From Pseudomonas segetis (GTDB lineage: Bacteria > Pseudomonadota > Gammaproteobacteria > Pseudomonadales > Pseudomonadaceae), in the NCBI RefSeq assembly GCF_900188155.1, contig NZ_FZOG01000003.1, positions 1 to 64,000 of the forward strand: DNA of 64,000 nucleotides, read 5' to 3'. The position numbers were made by a program, and so were the translations under genes. Below the pieces are notes generated by a model that saw nothing but the letters and a program-made list of their open reading frames with translations, was not told where the DNA came from and did no database searches. Below are positions 37,461 through 46,581 of the stretch, piece after piece. Positions within the stretch are counted from its first letter, which is position 1; each line of letters opens with the position of its first letter.

Positions 37461-37781
37461 ATGCGTCGCATTTTGCTCACTTCTGTTGCCGCAGCCGCAC
37501 TCATGGCCGGCTCCGTCCAGGCCCAGACACTGGTTGCGACCAGTAATATCATTGTGCGTGCTCTTGATCGCACCCTGGATTTCACCTCGGACACCACCAC
37601 ATCAATCCGCGACTCCAAGGTCGTGCGTGAAGCCCATGATGACGCGGCCAGCTTTGTCGCCAGCCAGGGCGAAATCCGTGGTGCCAACCTTGAAGCGGCA
37701 ATCACCACTATTCGTAGCCGCGTACCCGAAGCCGAAAACGCCTCCGACCTGACCCTAGCGCAAGCCATTCTCGCTCTGTGA
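37461..37781 (+). CDS. Small secreted DUF2388 protein 2
   Basis: A 106-residue paralogue of the preceding gene: signal peptide ending SVQA before QTLVATS, then TTSIRDSKVV, DDAASFVASQGEIRG, LEAAITTIR and a C-terminal LTLAQAILAL. GGAG precedes the ATG by six bases; an in-frame upstream start would add 48 unrelated residues. The stop overlaps the GTG of the DUF4105 gene (GTGA), so the two are translationally coupled, suggesting a shared task in the periplasm or outside. Confidence 0.88.
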   Translation: MRRILLTSVAAAALMAGSVQAQTLVATSNIIVRALDRTLDFTSDTTTSIRDSKVVREAHDDAASFVASQGEIRGANLEAAITTIRSRVPEAENASDLTLAQAILAL

Positions 37782-39730
37782 GTCTGGCGCGTACCTGCCT
37801 GGCTTTTTGCCTGCTACTGGTCTCCACTGGCAGTTACGCGCAGCTAAGCCTGGAAGTTGATGGCGAGAAGCTAAGCGCGTCGGAGCAAGCGGCCAGCCAG
37901 GCGTTGCTCCAGGATGCACTGCAGGTGCTGCCGCCCCAATTCCGTCAGCGCCTGGATCGCAAGGTCAATTTCAGTTGGCAGCAATTGCCGGAGCAGGTCT
38001 ACGGGCGCACGGTAAAGGTCGATCAGATCCGGCTCAACCAACGACTATTGCCGGCGCTGGTTGATGGCAGCGCGCAAACCCAACAGACCAATCGTCCCCA
38101 CGGCACGGTGCGCAGAGAATTACTGGCCACGGTGATTCACGAACTGACCCATCTCTACGACCGCGCCCAGCTTTGGCCCACCGTAGAAAAAATACGCCTG
38201 CAGCGCTGCCAGAATCGCGCCAGCAGCAGCGGCCTTGTTGGCTTGCCGGATAACTGTCGCGGCGAAACCGCACGACGCTTCACCCTCAGCGATAACCCGC
38301 GCCTGCTGGATATTGCAGGCTGGCCGCAATATGTGGGCCGCCGCGGCGAACGCGAGCAGGAAAACCATCAGGTTGCCCGCAGCCCGGACCTTTACGAGCT
38401 GGAAAACGCCCGCGAATTTGTTGCGGTCAATATGGAATACTTCCTGCTCGATCCCGACTTCGCCTGTCGCCGGCCAACACTGGCCGCCTACTACCGCGAA
38501 CAGTTTGCCTGGACGCCACCGAACCAGGCCAAGTGCGACACTAGCCTGGCTTATCTCAATGCGGGCAATGACTTCGCCAAGGAACCACTGGGCAAGATTG
38601 ATCCGGAGCGCGTCTACGCGGTCGATTATCTGCTGGCCGAGGCCAACGACCAGCTTGCCAGCCGCTGGGGCCACAGCATGATTCGCCTGATCATCTGTGC
38701 GCCGGGCCGGCCACGTGGCCCAGCGTGCAGGCTCGACCTGGACCAGAGCCTGGTACTGTCCTACCGCGCCTTTATTGGCGACGTGCAGCTGTCCAGTTGG
38801 GGCGCGATGATTGGCGCCTATCCATCCAGATTGTTTGTCTTGCCATTGGCCCAGGTGGTCGATGAATACACCAAGACCGAGCTGCGCAGCCTGATTTCGG
38901 TGCCGATGAACCTTGATCGCCAGCAGATCAATGATTTTGTCACCCGCTCGGTTGAGCAGCACTGGAGTTACGACGGCAACTACTACTTCCTGTCGAACAA
39001 CTGCGCGGTGGAAAACCTGAAACTGCTGCGCACGGGCACCAACAACCCCAAGCTGCAAACACTCGACAGCATCATGCCCAATGGCTTGCTGGAAGTCCTT
39101 GAGGCGCGCGGACTGGCGGACTCGACTGTACTCAAGGATCGCAAGGAGGCCATGCGCCTGGGCTATTTGTTCGATTCGTACCGCGATCGCTATCAAGCCA
39201 TGTTTGATGTGTTGCGCACTCACTTGCCGATCAAGCAAGAGTCCGTGGAAGACTGGCTGGAGCTACCAGCCAAACAACGCAGCCAGTGGTTCGCCCAAGC
39301 CGACATACGCACCACGGCGGCAATGATGCTCCTTGAAAAAGCCGCGCAGCGTAAGCAAATACTGGTCGCCCAACAGGAGCTCAAGGAACGCTACCTCAGC
39401 GGTCGAAAAGTGCCTGACAAAGGGCTGGACAAGGCAGGCAACGCCCTTGAGCAGATCCTCGCCAATAGCGGCTTCCTGAGCCGGCCAGCGGAGATGCTCG
39501 AGGGCGGTTATGGCTTGCCCCAGCCAGCCGAATGGCAGCACCTTGAAACCGAGAGCAGCAACCGGCAAAAGTACCTGCTGAAACTGCGCGACTCGCTCGA
39601 CAATGAAGTCCGCAGCCTGCTTGAGCCAAAACGGCTGGCGGAGCTGGAGACCATTGAAGACAACCTCAAGCTACTCGGCAAACACTTGCGCGAGATGCAT
39701 AAGGCCAGCGGTGGATTGATGCTGCCTTAA
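37778..39730 (+). CDS. Secreted DUF4105 protein with two protease-like motifs
   Basis: A 650-residue protein with a signal peptide (cleaved near GSYA, before QLSL). The N-terminal domain has H121-E-L-T-H125 with a possible third metal ligand E213, like a zinc metallopeptidase. The middle (about 270-430) is the DUF4105 domain, showing WGHS (H299) and NNC (C409); this H-then-C order recalls circularly permuted NlpC/P60 hydrolases. The C-terminal part is helical and charged. A GTG start overlaps the upstream DUF2388 stop. A cell-wall or lipoprotein-processing role is conceivable but unproven. Confidence 0.8.
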   Translation: MSLARTCLAFCLLLVSTGSYAQLSLEVDGEKLSASEQAASQALLQDALQVLPPQFRQRLDRKVNFSWQQLPEQVYGRTVKVDQIRLNQRLLPALVDGSAQTQQTNRPHGTVRRELLATVIHELTHLYDRAQLWPTVEKIRLQRCQNRASSSGLVGLPDNCRGETARRFTLSDNPRLLDIAGWPQYVGRRGEREQENHQVARSPDLYELENAREFVAVNMEYFLLDPDFACRRPTLAAYYREQFAWTPPNQAKCDTSLAYLNAGNDFAKEPLGKIDPERVYAVDYLLAEANDQLASRWGHSMIRLIICAPGRPRGPACRLDLDQSLVLSYRAFIGDVQLSSWGAMIGAYPSRLFVLPLAQVVDEYTKTELRSLISVPMNLDRQQINDFVTRSVEQHWSYDGNYYFLSNNCAVENLKLLRTGTNNPKLQTLDSIMPNGLLEVLEARGLADSTVLKDRKEAMRLGYLFDSYRDRYQAMFDVLRTHLPIKQESVEDWLELPAKQRSQWFAQADIRTTAAMMLLEKAAQRKQILVAQQELKERYLSGRKVPDKGLDKAGNALEQILANSGFLSRPAEMLEGGYGLPQPAEWQHLETESSNRQKYLLKLRDSLDNEVRSLLEPKRLAELETIEDNLKLLGKHLREMHKASGGLMLP

Positions 39731-40128
39731 AGAAGCTCTTGCTGCTCCTCTGGTAATTCGGGGTCAAGCCGCAGCCACGGCAACCGGCTTTGCACCCAGA
39801 TATGCCGGTCGGCAGCTGCCAGCTCTGGGTGATCAAGGGTTGCGATGGTGACGTCCAGGGTGTGGGGGCTGAGCGTGGTGAACAACGCCAGCTGCGCACC
39901 GCAATCGGCACAGAAATAGCGCGTGCAACTGGCTGATGACGCATATTGCCTGGCCTCGCCTTTGAGCCAGGCAAAACTCGCCAGCGGCACGGTAATCCAG
40001 GTGGTGACAATTGCTCCGCTGCTGCGCCTGCAAACCGAGCAATGGCAATGCGCGATGTCCTGCAGCGGCGCATCGAACTGATAGCGCATGGCACCGCACT
40101 GGCAACCGCCGCTATGGAGCTGCGTCAT
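39727..40128 (-). CDS. GFA-family zinc protein
   Basis: A 133-residue protein of the glutathione-dependent formaldehyde-activating (GFA/CENP-V) fold. Zinc-binding cysteines are seen as CQCGAMRY, CHCSVCRR and CADCGAQ. Many members have unknown substrates, so a formaldehyde role should not be assumed. I selected the ATG at 40128, seven bases after GGAGG; the ATG two codons earlier lies too close to that site. The gene converges with the DUF4105 gene and their stop ends overlap by four bases. Confidence 0.87.
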   Translation of the reverse strand: MTQLHSGGCQCGAMRYQFDAPLQDIAHCHCSVCRRSSGAIVTTWITVPLASFAWLKGEARQYASSASCTRYFCADCGAQLALFTTLSPHTLDVTIATLDHPELAAADRHIWVQSRLPWLRLDPELPEEQQELL

Positions 40129-40235
40129 GGTCATGCCTCCCGTTATGCAAATTACAACGACCCTGGACAACCTTGTTGTTGCGCTCCAGCACGCCACTGA
40201 GCAAGATAGCTGCCTATCTATTGCAGGAGGTTACC

Positions 40236-41141
40236 GTGCTTGAGCTGCTACTGGCCTTGTGGCCGTTATTTGCCCTGATTGTGGCCGGTTTCTATCTGCG
40301 ACGCTGGAACTTTCCCAATGAAGCCTTTTGGCCCGGCGCCGAACGCCTCAACTACTTTATATTGTTCCCGGCACTGTTGTTTAGCAACCTGGCCCGCGCG
40401 CCACTGGATAATCCTGCACTCAAGCAACTGGCGCTCGCGGTGATGCTGGGGCTTGGCATCGGCTGGCTGGCGCTGCTGCTGATGCGCCGCCTGCGGGGCT
40501 GGCCCGCCGCACGTTTCGGGGTATTCACCCAAGGCACGCTGCGCTTTAACACCTACCTCGGCCTTGCCGCAGTTGGCAGCCTGTTTGGTCAACCAGGGCT
40601 CACGCTGGCCGCACTGATGCTGGCGCTGATGGTGCCGACAGTGAATGTATTGTCAGTCTGGTCGTTAACCGCCGAGCGCGGTATCAGCCTGCGCAGCCTG
40701 CTATTGCCCATCGCCAAGAACCCACTGATTCTTGCCTGCCTCGGTGGCGCACTGATCAACCTCAGCGGTATCGGCCTGCCCGGCGGCAGCGATCGACTCC
40801 TTAGCCTGCTGGCTGCCGCCAGCCTGCCCCTGGGCCTGCTTTGCGTTGGCGCGGCGTTGAAACCTGAAGAGCTGGGCGGGGAAGTTCCGGCCCTGGCCTG
40901 GAGCAGCCTGGCGCGCTTGGTCGGCATGCCACTGCTGGCGTGGGTGATTGCGCAGGTTCTCGGCCTGCCAGCGATGGAAACCACCGTACTGGTCTTGTTC
41001 TTTGCCCTGCCGACAGCGCCCACCGCCTATGTGCTGACGCGCCACCTGGGCGGCGACAGCCAGCTAATGGCGGGCGCTATCACTCTGCAAACACTGCTCG
41101 CCGCCGCTAGCCTGCCGATTATTCTGATGCTGCTGGGCTAG
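40236..41141 (+). CDS. AEC-family membrane transporter
   Basis: A 301-residue protein of the auxin-efflux-carrier/malonate-type family, with about ten hydrophobic helices in two five-helix halves (KKN-type PFPA stretches are replaced by LFPALLFSNLARAP early on and GIGLPGG mid-protein). The substrate, probably an organic acid or amino acid, cannot be read from sequence. The GTG start has AGGAGG five bases upstream; the longer in-frame extension overlaps the GFA gene and is rejected. It ends three bases from the converging recD. Confidence 0.87.
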   Translation: MLELLLALWPLFALIVAGFYLRRWNFPNEAFWPGAERLNYFILFPALLFSNLARAPLDNPALKQLALAVMLGLGIGWLALLLMRRLRGWPAARFGVFTQGTLRFNTYLGLAAVGSLFGQPGLTLAALMLALMVPTVNVLSVWSLTAERGISLRSLLLPIAKNPLILACLGGALINLSGIGLPGGSDRLLSLLAAASLPLGLLCVGAALKPEELGGEVPALAWSSLARLVGMPLLAWVIAQVLGLPAMETTVLVLFFALPTAPTAYVLTRHLGGDSQLMAGAITLQTLLAAASLPIILMLLG

Positions 41142-41143
41142 GC

Positions 41144-42991
41144 TCAAAATAGATCCAACTGCCCCTGATGCCCAGCGCTCGCTGGCTCATCACGGGGCGC
41201 CAGTACAGCCGGGGCGGTCGGCACCCTGGCCAAACGCTCAGCCAATCCAGCAGCGCGCTCGGCGCGGGTCGCCACGGCTTCGGCCAGCCGCTGGGGCAGG
41301 CCCCAGATCTCGACCTTGTGCTTGGCCCGGGTAATACCGGTGTAGAACAGGCTGCGGGTCAGCAACGGGCTTGGCTGCTCAGGCAGCGCCAGCAAGACTT
41401 CGCTGAACTCCGAGCCCTGGCTTTTATGTACGGTCATGGCAAATGCACTGTCGTGGCTCGGCAGTCGCGCCGGGGCGAATGGCCTGAAGCCCTGCTCGCC
41501 CTCGAAGAACACGCGCAGGCCGTGCTCGGTCGGCAAACAGATACCAATATCGCCGTTGAACAAACCCAGTGCATAGTCATTCTGCCGAACCATTACCGCT
41601 CGCCCGGCGTACCAGCGCTCGCGGCTGGCGACTTGCTGGCGCCGCCTGATGCGCGCCTCCAAGGCTTCATTGATACCCGCCACACCCCAGGCCCCTTCAC
41701 GCTGGGCGGTGAGCACACGGAATTCATTGAAGGCAGCGAACACGGCTTCCGGGTCGGCGCTTTTCACCGCGTGGAAGTAACCGGCGTAGCCCTGGGTAAG
41801 GCGCTCCAGCAGATCGGTCGCGTTTGGCTCTGCCTGCCAGGCAAGGTCAACCCGCGACTCTCGAAGCAGGCTCAAGGTACCCGGCACGTCACCGGCGTTT
41901 ATTCGCCGGGCGAGTTCGCCAATCCCGCTGTCACCGGCAAAACGATGGCTGTGGGTCAGCAATACCACGGCATCACCAAGTTGTGACGCCGGTGGCTGCA
42001 CCTCTACTTGCTGCCCGGTAATGCGTTGCAGGTCGGCCGCTGCCTGGGCATCAAAACCACGCCCCTCGCATAGCTCGGCAAAGACGGCGCCCGCTTCAAC
42101 CGCTGCCAGCTGGTCTTTATCGCCGAGCAATATCAGCCGCGCCTTGGGCGGCAAGGCATCGACCAGCTTGGCCATCAACGCCAGATCGACCATGGAGGCT
42201 TCATCGACCACCAATACATCAAGCGGCAGAGGATTGGCCGCCGTATGCCGCACCTGCGGGCTGTCACCGCGACTACCGAGCAGGCGGTGCAAGGTACGCG
42301 CTTCTTCCGGGAGCATCTGCTTGACCGTATCGCTCACCGGCAATGCAGCCTTGGCGTTGCGGATGGCCTCGGCCATGCGCGCTGCGGCCTTGCCCGTTGG
42401 CGCACCAAGACCAATCGCCAACTGCCCGCCACCCGGCTGCTCAAGCAAGGCCGCGAGCAAGCGCACAACAGTGGTGGTTTTACCGGTGCCGGGGCCGCCG
42501 GAAATCACCGCAAGATTACGCCGTACCGCTTGCGCCGCGGCAAGGCGCTGCCAGTCAGGCTGCTGGGTATTGAAGGCAAACAAACGCTCAAGGGTTTGTC
42601 CAAGTATGGCTTCATCAACCGCTGGCAGAGCGGCGGAGCGGGCCAGCAATTGTTCGGCGAGCTGTTGTTCGTAGGCCTGATAACGGGCCAGATACAAGCG
42701 CTGGCCATCCAATACCAGCGGCGTAAAATCACCGGCCTCACCGACCAACGGCGAAGCATGCAAGATGCTCAACCAGTCAGCCAGTGCGGGCAGTTGCGTG
42801 GTGTTTTCCGGCCATGGCCGCTGCCCGGCCAGGCGCGATAGATCCAGGCACACATCGCCCTTTTCCAGGGCGGCGCAGGTCAAGGCGGCGGAGGCCAGAA
42901 CCCATGCATCTGCATCCGGCTGCAACCGCTGCAGGCTCTGTACCAGGGCACGCTCCAGGGCACCTAATGACAACTGGGCAAGATCAATCAT
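41144..42991 (-). CDS. recD: Exodeoxyribonuclease V alpha subunit
   Basis: RecD is the 5'-to-3' helicase of the RecBCD recombination and DNA-degradation complex. It is a superfamily 1B helicase: Walker A GGPGTGKTTTV (Lys171), Walker B LVVDEASMVDL, and the C-terminal VHKSQGSEF motif. Length (615) is normal. Its ATG overlaps the recB stop (ATGA), so the subunits are made in step. Transcription runs recC-recB-recD. Confidence 0.96.
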   Translation of the reverse strand: MIDLAQLSLGALERALVQSLQRLQPDADAWVLASAALTCAALEKGDVCLDLSRLAGQRPWPENTTQLPALADWLSILHASPLVGEAGDFTPLVLDGQRLYLARYQAYEQQLAEQLLARSAALPAVDEAILGQTLERLFAFNTQQPDWQRLAAAQAVRRNLAVISGGPGTGKTTTVVRLLAALLEQPGGGQLAIGLGAPTGKAAARMAEAIRNAKAALPVSDTVKQMLPEEARTLHRLLGSRGDSPQVRHTAANPLPLDVLVVDEASMVDLALMAKLVDALPPKARLILLGDKDQLAAVEAGAVFAELCEGRGFDAQAAADLQRITGQQVEVQPPASQLGDAVVLLTHSHRFAGDSGIGELARRINAGDVPGTLSLLRESRVDLAWQAEPNATDLLERLTQGYAGYFHAVKSADPEAVFAAFNEFRVLTAQREGAWGVAGINEALEARIRRRQQVASRERWYAGRAVMVRQNDYALGLFNGDIGICLPTEHGLRVFFEGEQGFRPFAPARLPSHDSAFAMTVHKSQGSEFSEVLLALPEQPSPLLTRSLFYTGITRAKHKVEIWGLPQRLAEAVATRAERAAGLAERLARVPTAPAVLAPRDEPASAGHQGQLDLF

Positions 42992-45900
42992 GCAGACACC
43001 TCGGCGCTGAATAACAGATCAAGGGCATCCAGCAATTCATCACTGGGCCGCGAGAAATACACCCCAGCGCTCGGCATGCCGCGCAGGAACAAGTAATAGG
43101 CACCGCCAATGTGCTCATTGCTGAAGTCGCTCAGGCGCTGGCGCAAGAAGCGCCGCAGTGCGACCAGATAAATCAGGTACTGCAAATAGTAATGCTCGCG
43201 GGCCAAGGCCTGCACCAGCCGTTCACCGCCGTAGAAACTGGCATCCGGGCCAAGCCAGTTGGATTTGTAGTCAGCGATATACCAACGCCCTTGATACTCA
43301 AATGTCAGGTCGATAAACCCCTTCAGAAAGCCTTGCAGGCTGTCGAATTCAAGCCGCGCCGCGGCTTCTCGCATGGGCTCGGCCAGACCATGGGCCGGGT
43401 CAGTCAGAATGGCGCGCAAGCGCTGCACATCCAGACGCTTCACTGGGAAGGTAAAGCCCAGCTCAGGCAGGCGACGCGCACCCGCAAGGCTGGTCAGGGT
43501 CAGTCCTGCGCCGTCCAGATCAGTATCGAGCACCTGTTGCAGTTGCTGACGGGCGATTTCAGTCCAGTCGCTGGAAATGCCATGGCCGCTCAAGGCAGGC
43601 TCGACCAGTTCCGCCAGCGGCGCCTTGTTACAGGCCCAGTCTTCGAGGATTGCATGCAGGCAAGTACCGGCCCGTGCTCCACGGGGGAAGGCGTAGAAGC
43701 CCATGCCTGGCTCGCTGGCGTCGGGAATCACCAGCCCATCGCGGTCAGGCGCCTCCATGTGCATGCCGGCTGACAAGCCAGAGAAACTGCCAATACGCCA
43801 ACTACTGTGCAGGCTGCGTTGCAATTGCGCGAGTTGCTCAGGCGCCGGGGCGCGATGCTCACCGGCGGCGCTGGCTTCAGTTTCCAGCAGCGGGCTCAGG
43901 CCAATATGGCCCTGGCTGGCATTGGCCAGAGCTTCAAGTTCTGCATGTATGCCCTGTGGCGCCAGGCTTTGCAGGTGCTCAGCCAGCTCGACAAGGGGGT
44001 CGTTGCCCCGCAGATCACGACCCTGTAGCAGCCAGGCCAAGGCGCTGCTGTGCAGGCCCTCATCGCTCAAGGTGCCGTCCTTTTTCGGTTTGCAGTCGAT
44101 TGCGCCCCAATGCAACCACAGACGCACGGCAGCGCGGGTCATGGCCACATAGGTGAGCCGTAAACGCTCGGCAAAGCGCTCTTGTCGCGCCAGTTGGCGA
44201 TGTTGCTCAAACTGTTCGCCGCCAAGGTCGAGCAATGGCGTGCCGTCTTCGGCATGACAGGTGATGTCTTCCGTCTTGCGCAACAACGCGCCATCCCAGA
44301 GGTAGGGGCAAAACACCAGGGGATATTCCAGGCCTTTTGAAGTGTGGATGGTGACTATCTGCACCCGTTCGGCATCGCTCTCAAGACGCAGCAGGGCCTC
44401 TTCGCCGTGATTGTCCACACCGCGCTGGGCGTTGAACCAGGCCAGCAACTGCTCCATGCCCGGGCGCTGCAGGCTTTCGTTCTGCAGCAGTTCGGCCAGG
44501 TGCAGCAAGTTGGTCAAGCGTCGCTCGCCATCGACCACCGCAAGCAGGCGCTCGGCAACGCCTTGCTCGTCCAGCCAGGCGCGAAAGGCGCGCATGAAGC
44601 CTTGTTGCTGCCAGAGTTGATGATAGCGTTCAGCTGCTTCACGCTCCTGATCCCAGGCCCGCGCATCATCCTGGCAGGCCGCCAGGTCCGCGGCGCTGCG
44701 CCCAAGCAAGCGTGTAGCCAGGGCATAGCGCAATGCACCTTCACGGCCCGGCTCAGCGTAGGCTGCCAGCACCGCAGCCAGGGCCTCTGCCTCTTCGCTG
44801 TGCCAGACACTTTCCTTACCGCGGCGCACGCTGGGTACGCCCCGCGCCGCAAGCTGCGCGGCGACCTCAGCGGCTTGTCGGTGACTGGCGACCAACACCG
44901 CGATATCACCGCCCTTGAGCGGTTCGTGCACGCCATCATCGTCGAAGTAAGCCTGGCCCCTGGCGCTTGCAGCCAGCAGGCTGGCGATTCGCCTGGCGGT
45001 GTCGATGGCGACCAGGCTGCCCGCCTCGCCTTTGCTCAGGTAATCATCCGCCAGCCAGACCAACGCCAGCGAGGCATCGCTTTGCCCCTCAAGCGCTGGC
45101 AGCACCAGCTTGGCCCGCGCCTTGTCGCTGGCACCAACGCTTGGATAATCCAGCCCCGCGACGGCAAACGGCATGGGCCGGTCAAATACCTGGTTAAGGG
45201 CGCTGATCAGTTGTGGCGTTGAACGGTGGTTGGTCGCCAGGCTGTATTGCCGGGCGGCTTCACCACGCGCAGTAAAATAGGTGGCCAGGTCCGCCCCGCG
45301 AAAGGCGTAGATTGCCTGCTTGGGATCGCCGACAAAACACAGGTCGGCACGATTTTCAGGCTCATCGATGACCTGCGATGGCTCGCCCCTGCTGTCTGAG
45401 TAGATACGCCGGAATATCTGGTATTGAATCGGATCGGTGTCCTGGAACTCATCAATCAGCGCCAGCGGATACTGCTCGCGCAACGTCTGGGCCAGATGCT
45501 CGCCACCTTCGCCATACAGGGCTTGTTGTAGCTGGTTGAGCAAGTCATCGAATGCCAGCATGCGCTGCGCCGCCTTGCGCGCCGGCAGTTGTTGATTGAG
45601 CTGGCCGATCATCCGTACTTGCAGGTCGATCAGGCGCTGCTCAGCCTCTGGCTGCGCCGCGTCCAGTGCGTCACACAGGCCCTGCAAGGCATCGGCGACC
45701 GCTTCCAACGGCGCCGAAAACCCCTTGTTGGTGCCCTTGATCAACGCTTCGCGGGCCAGTTTACGCAAGCCATCGACCTTGCTGAACAGAGCCGCCGCAT
45801 CACTGAAATAGCCATCCAGCTCAAGCTGCCAGAAGCCGAATTTCTCGGCGCTAAAGCTGCGCTTATTGAAGCCATCAAAGGCTTTGAGCTGCTCGATCCA

Positions 45901-46581
45901 GCCCGCGCCCTGACGCAACCAGAAGTCTTTGGCGTGCTGCCAGGCGCTACGCAGTTGAGCCAGCTCGGCCGGAGCGCTCGGCTGGGGCTCAATGCGCAAA
46001 TAGGGTTTGCCCAAATGGCTGCGCAAGCGCTGGCGCAGCACCTGCGGGGTTATTTTCTGCTGCACCAGAAACGCCGCCCATTCAGGTTCTGCGCTGGCCA
46101 GCTCAATGCGCCAGAGATCGGCGATCAGTGCATCCAGCAGTTCGCGGTCATCCTGGGTCAGTTCGTTATCAAAATCGCCGCCGGCTTCAAACGCCGCATC
46201 TTGCAATGCCCGCTGGCAGAAACCGTGGATGGTGAAGATTGCCGCCTGGTCAAAACCATGCACCGCAAGCAACAAGCGCCGATGGCTGGCCGGGTCGGGG
46301 AACTGGTCATGCAAGGCATTGAGCAAGGCATCATCGCCATGACCTTGCTCATAAACCACCAGCAACTCGGCCAGGCGCTTGCGTACCCGCTCACGCAATT
46401 CGGCAGTGGCAGCCGTGGTGTAAGTCACCACCAGAATCTGGGAAACGGACAGCTGTTTTTCCAGCAACAAGCGCGCATAAAGCAGCGTCAGGGTGAAGGT
46501 CTTACCGGTGCCAGCACTGGCTTCGATCAGCGAGCGACCTTTGAAGCTGTCGTGCAGCAGGTCCAACTTGGCGCCACTCAT
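42988..46581 (-). CDS. recB: Exodeoxyribonuclease V beta subunit
   Basis: RecB is the 3'-to-5' helicase and the only nuclease of RecBCD. The UvrD-like motor begins with Walker A ASAGTGKT (Lys27) and includes DEFQDTDPIQY and VTIHTSKGLEYP. The C-terminal nuclease domain keeps the catalytic block WYIADYKSNWLG, so the nuclease should be active. The 1197-residue length is usual. Start and stop overlap the neighbouring rec genes by four bases each. Confidence 0.97.
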   Translation of the reverse strand: MSGAKLDLLHDSFKGRSLIEASAGTGKTFTLTLLYARLLLEKQLSVSQILVVTYTTAATAELRERVRKRLAELLVVYEQGHGDDALLNALHDQFPDPASHRRLLLAVHGFDQAAIFTIHGFCQRALQDAAFEAGGDFDNELTQDDRELLDALIADLWRIELASAEPEWAAFLVQQKITPQVLRQRLRSHLGKPYLRIEPQPSAPAELAQLRSAWQHAKDFWLRQGAGWIEQLKAFDGFNKRSFSAEKFGFWQLELDGYFSDAAALFSKVDGLRKLAREALIKGTNKGFSAPLEAVADALQGLCDALDAAQPEAEQRLIDLQVRMIGQLNQQLPARKAAQRMLAFDDLLNQLQQALYGEGGEHLAQTLREQYPLALIDEFQDTDPIQYQIFRRIYSDSRGEPSQVIDEPENRADLCFVGDPKQAIYAFRGADLATYFTARGEAARQYSLATNHRSTPQLISALNQVFDRPMPFAVAGLDYPSVGASDKARAKLVLPALEGQSDASLALVWLADDYLSKGEAGSLVAIDTARRIASLLAASARGQAYFDDDGVHEPLKGGDIAVLVASHRQAAEVAAQLAARGVPSVRRGKESVWHSEEAEALAAVLAAYAEPGREGALRYALATRLLGRSAADLAACQDDARAWDQEREAAERYHQLWQQQGFMRAFRAWLDEQGVAERLLAVVDGERRLTNLLHLAELLQNESLQRPGMEQLLAWFNAQRGVDNHGEEALLRLESDAERVQIVTIHTSKGLEYPLVFCPYLWDGALLRKTEDITCHAEDGTPLLDLGGEQFEQHRQLARQERFAERLRLTYVAMTRAAVRLWLHWGAIDCKPKKDGTLSDEGLHSSALAWLLQGRDLRGNDPLVELAEHLQSLAPQGIHAELEALANASQGHIGLSPLLETEASAAGEHRAPAPEQLAQLQRSLHSSWRIGSFSGLSAGMHMEAPDRDGLVIPDASEPGMGFYAFPRGARAGTCLHAILEDWACNKAPLAELVEPALSGHGISSDWTEIARQQLQQVLDTDLDGAGLTLTSLAGARRLPELGFTFPVKRLDVQRLRAILTDPAHGLAEPMREAAARLEFDSLQGFLKGFIDLTFEYQGRWYIADYKSNWLGPDASFYGGERLVQALAREHYYLQYLIYLVALRRFLRQRLSDFSNEHIGGAYYLFLRGMPSAGVYFSRPSDELLDALDLLFSAEVSA

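Noticed and set aside
38120-39238. 372-codon open frame opposite the DUF4105 gene
   Set aside because: No ribosome-binding site or motif; the plus-strand gene has a signal peptide, conserved motifs and operon overlap.
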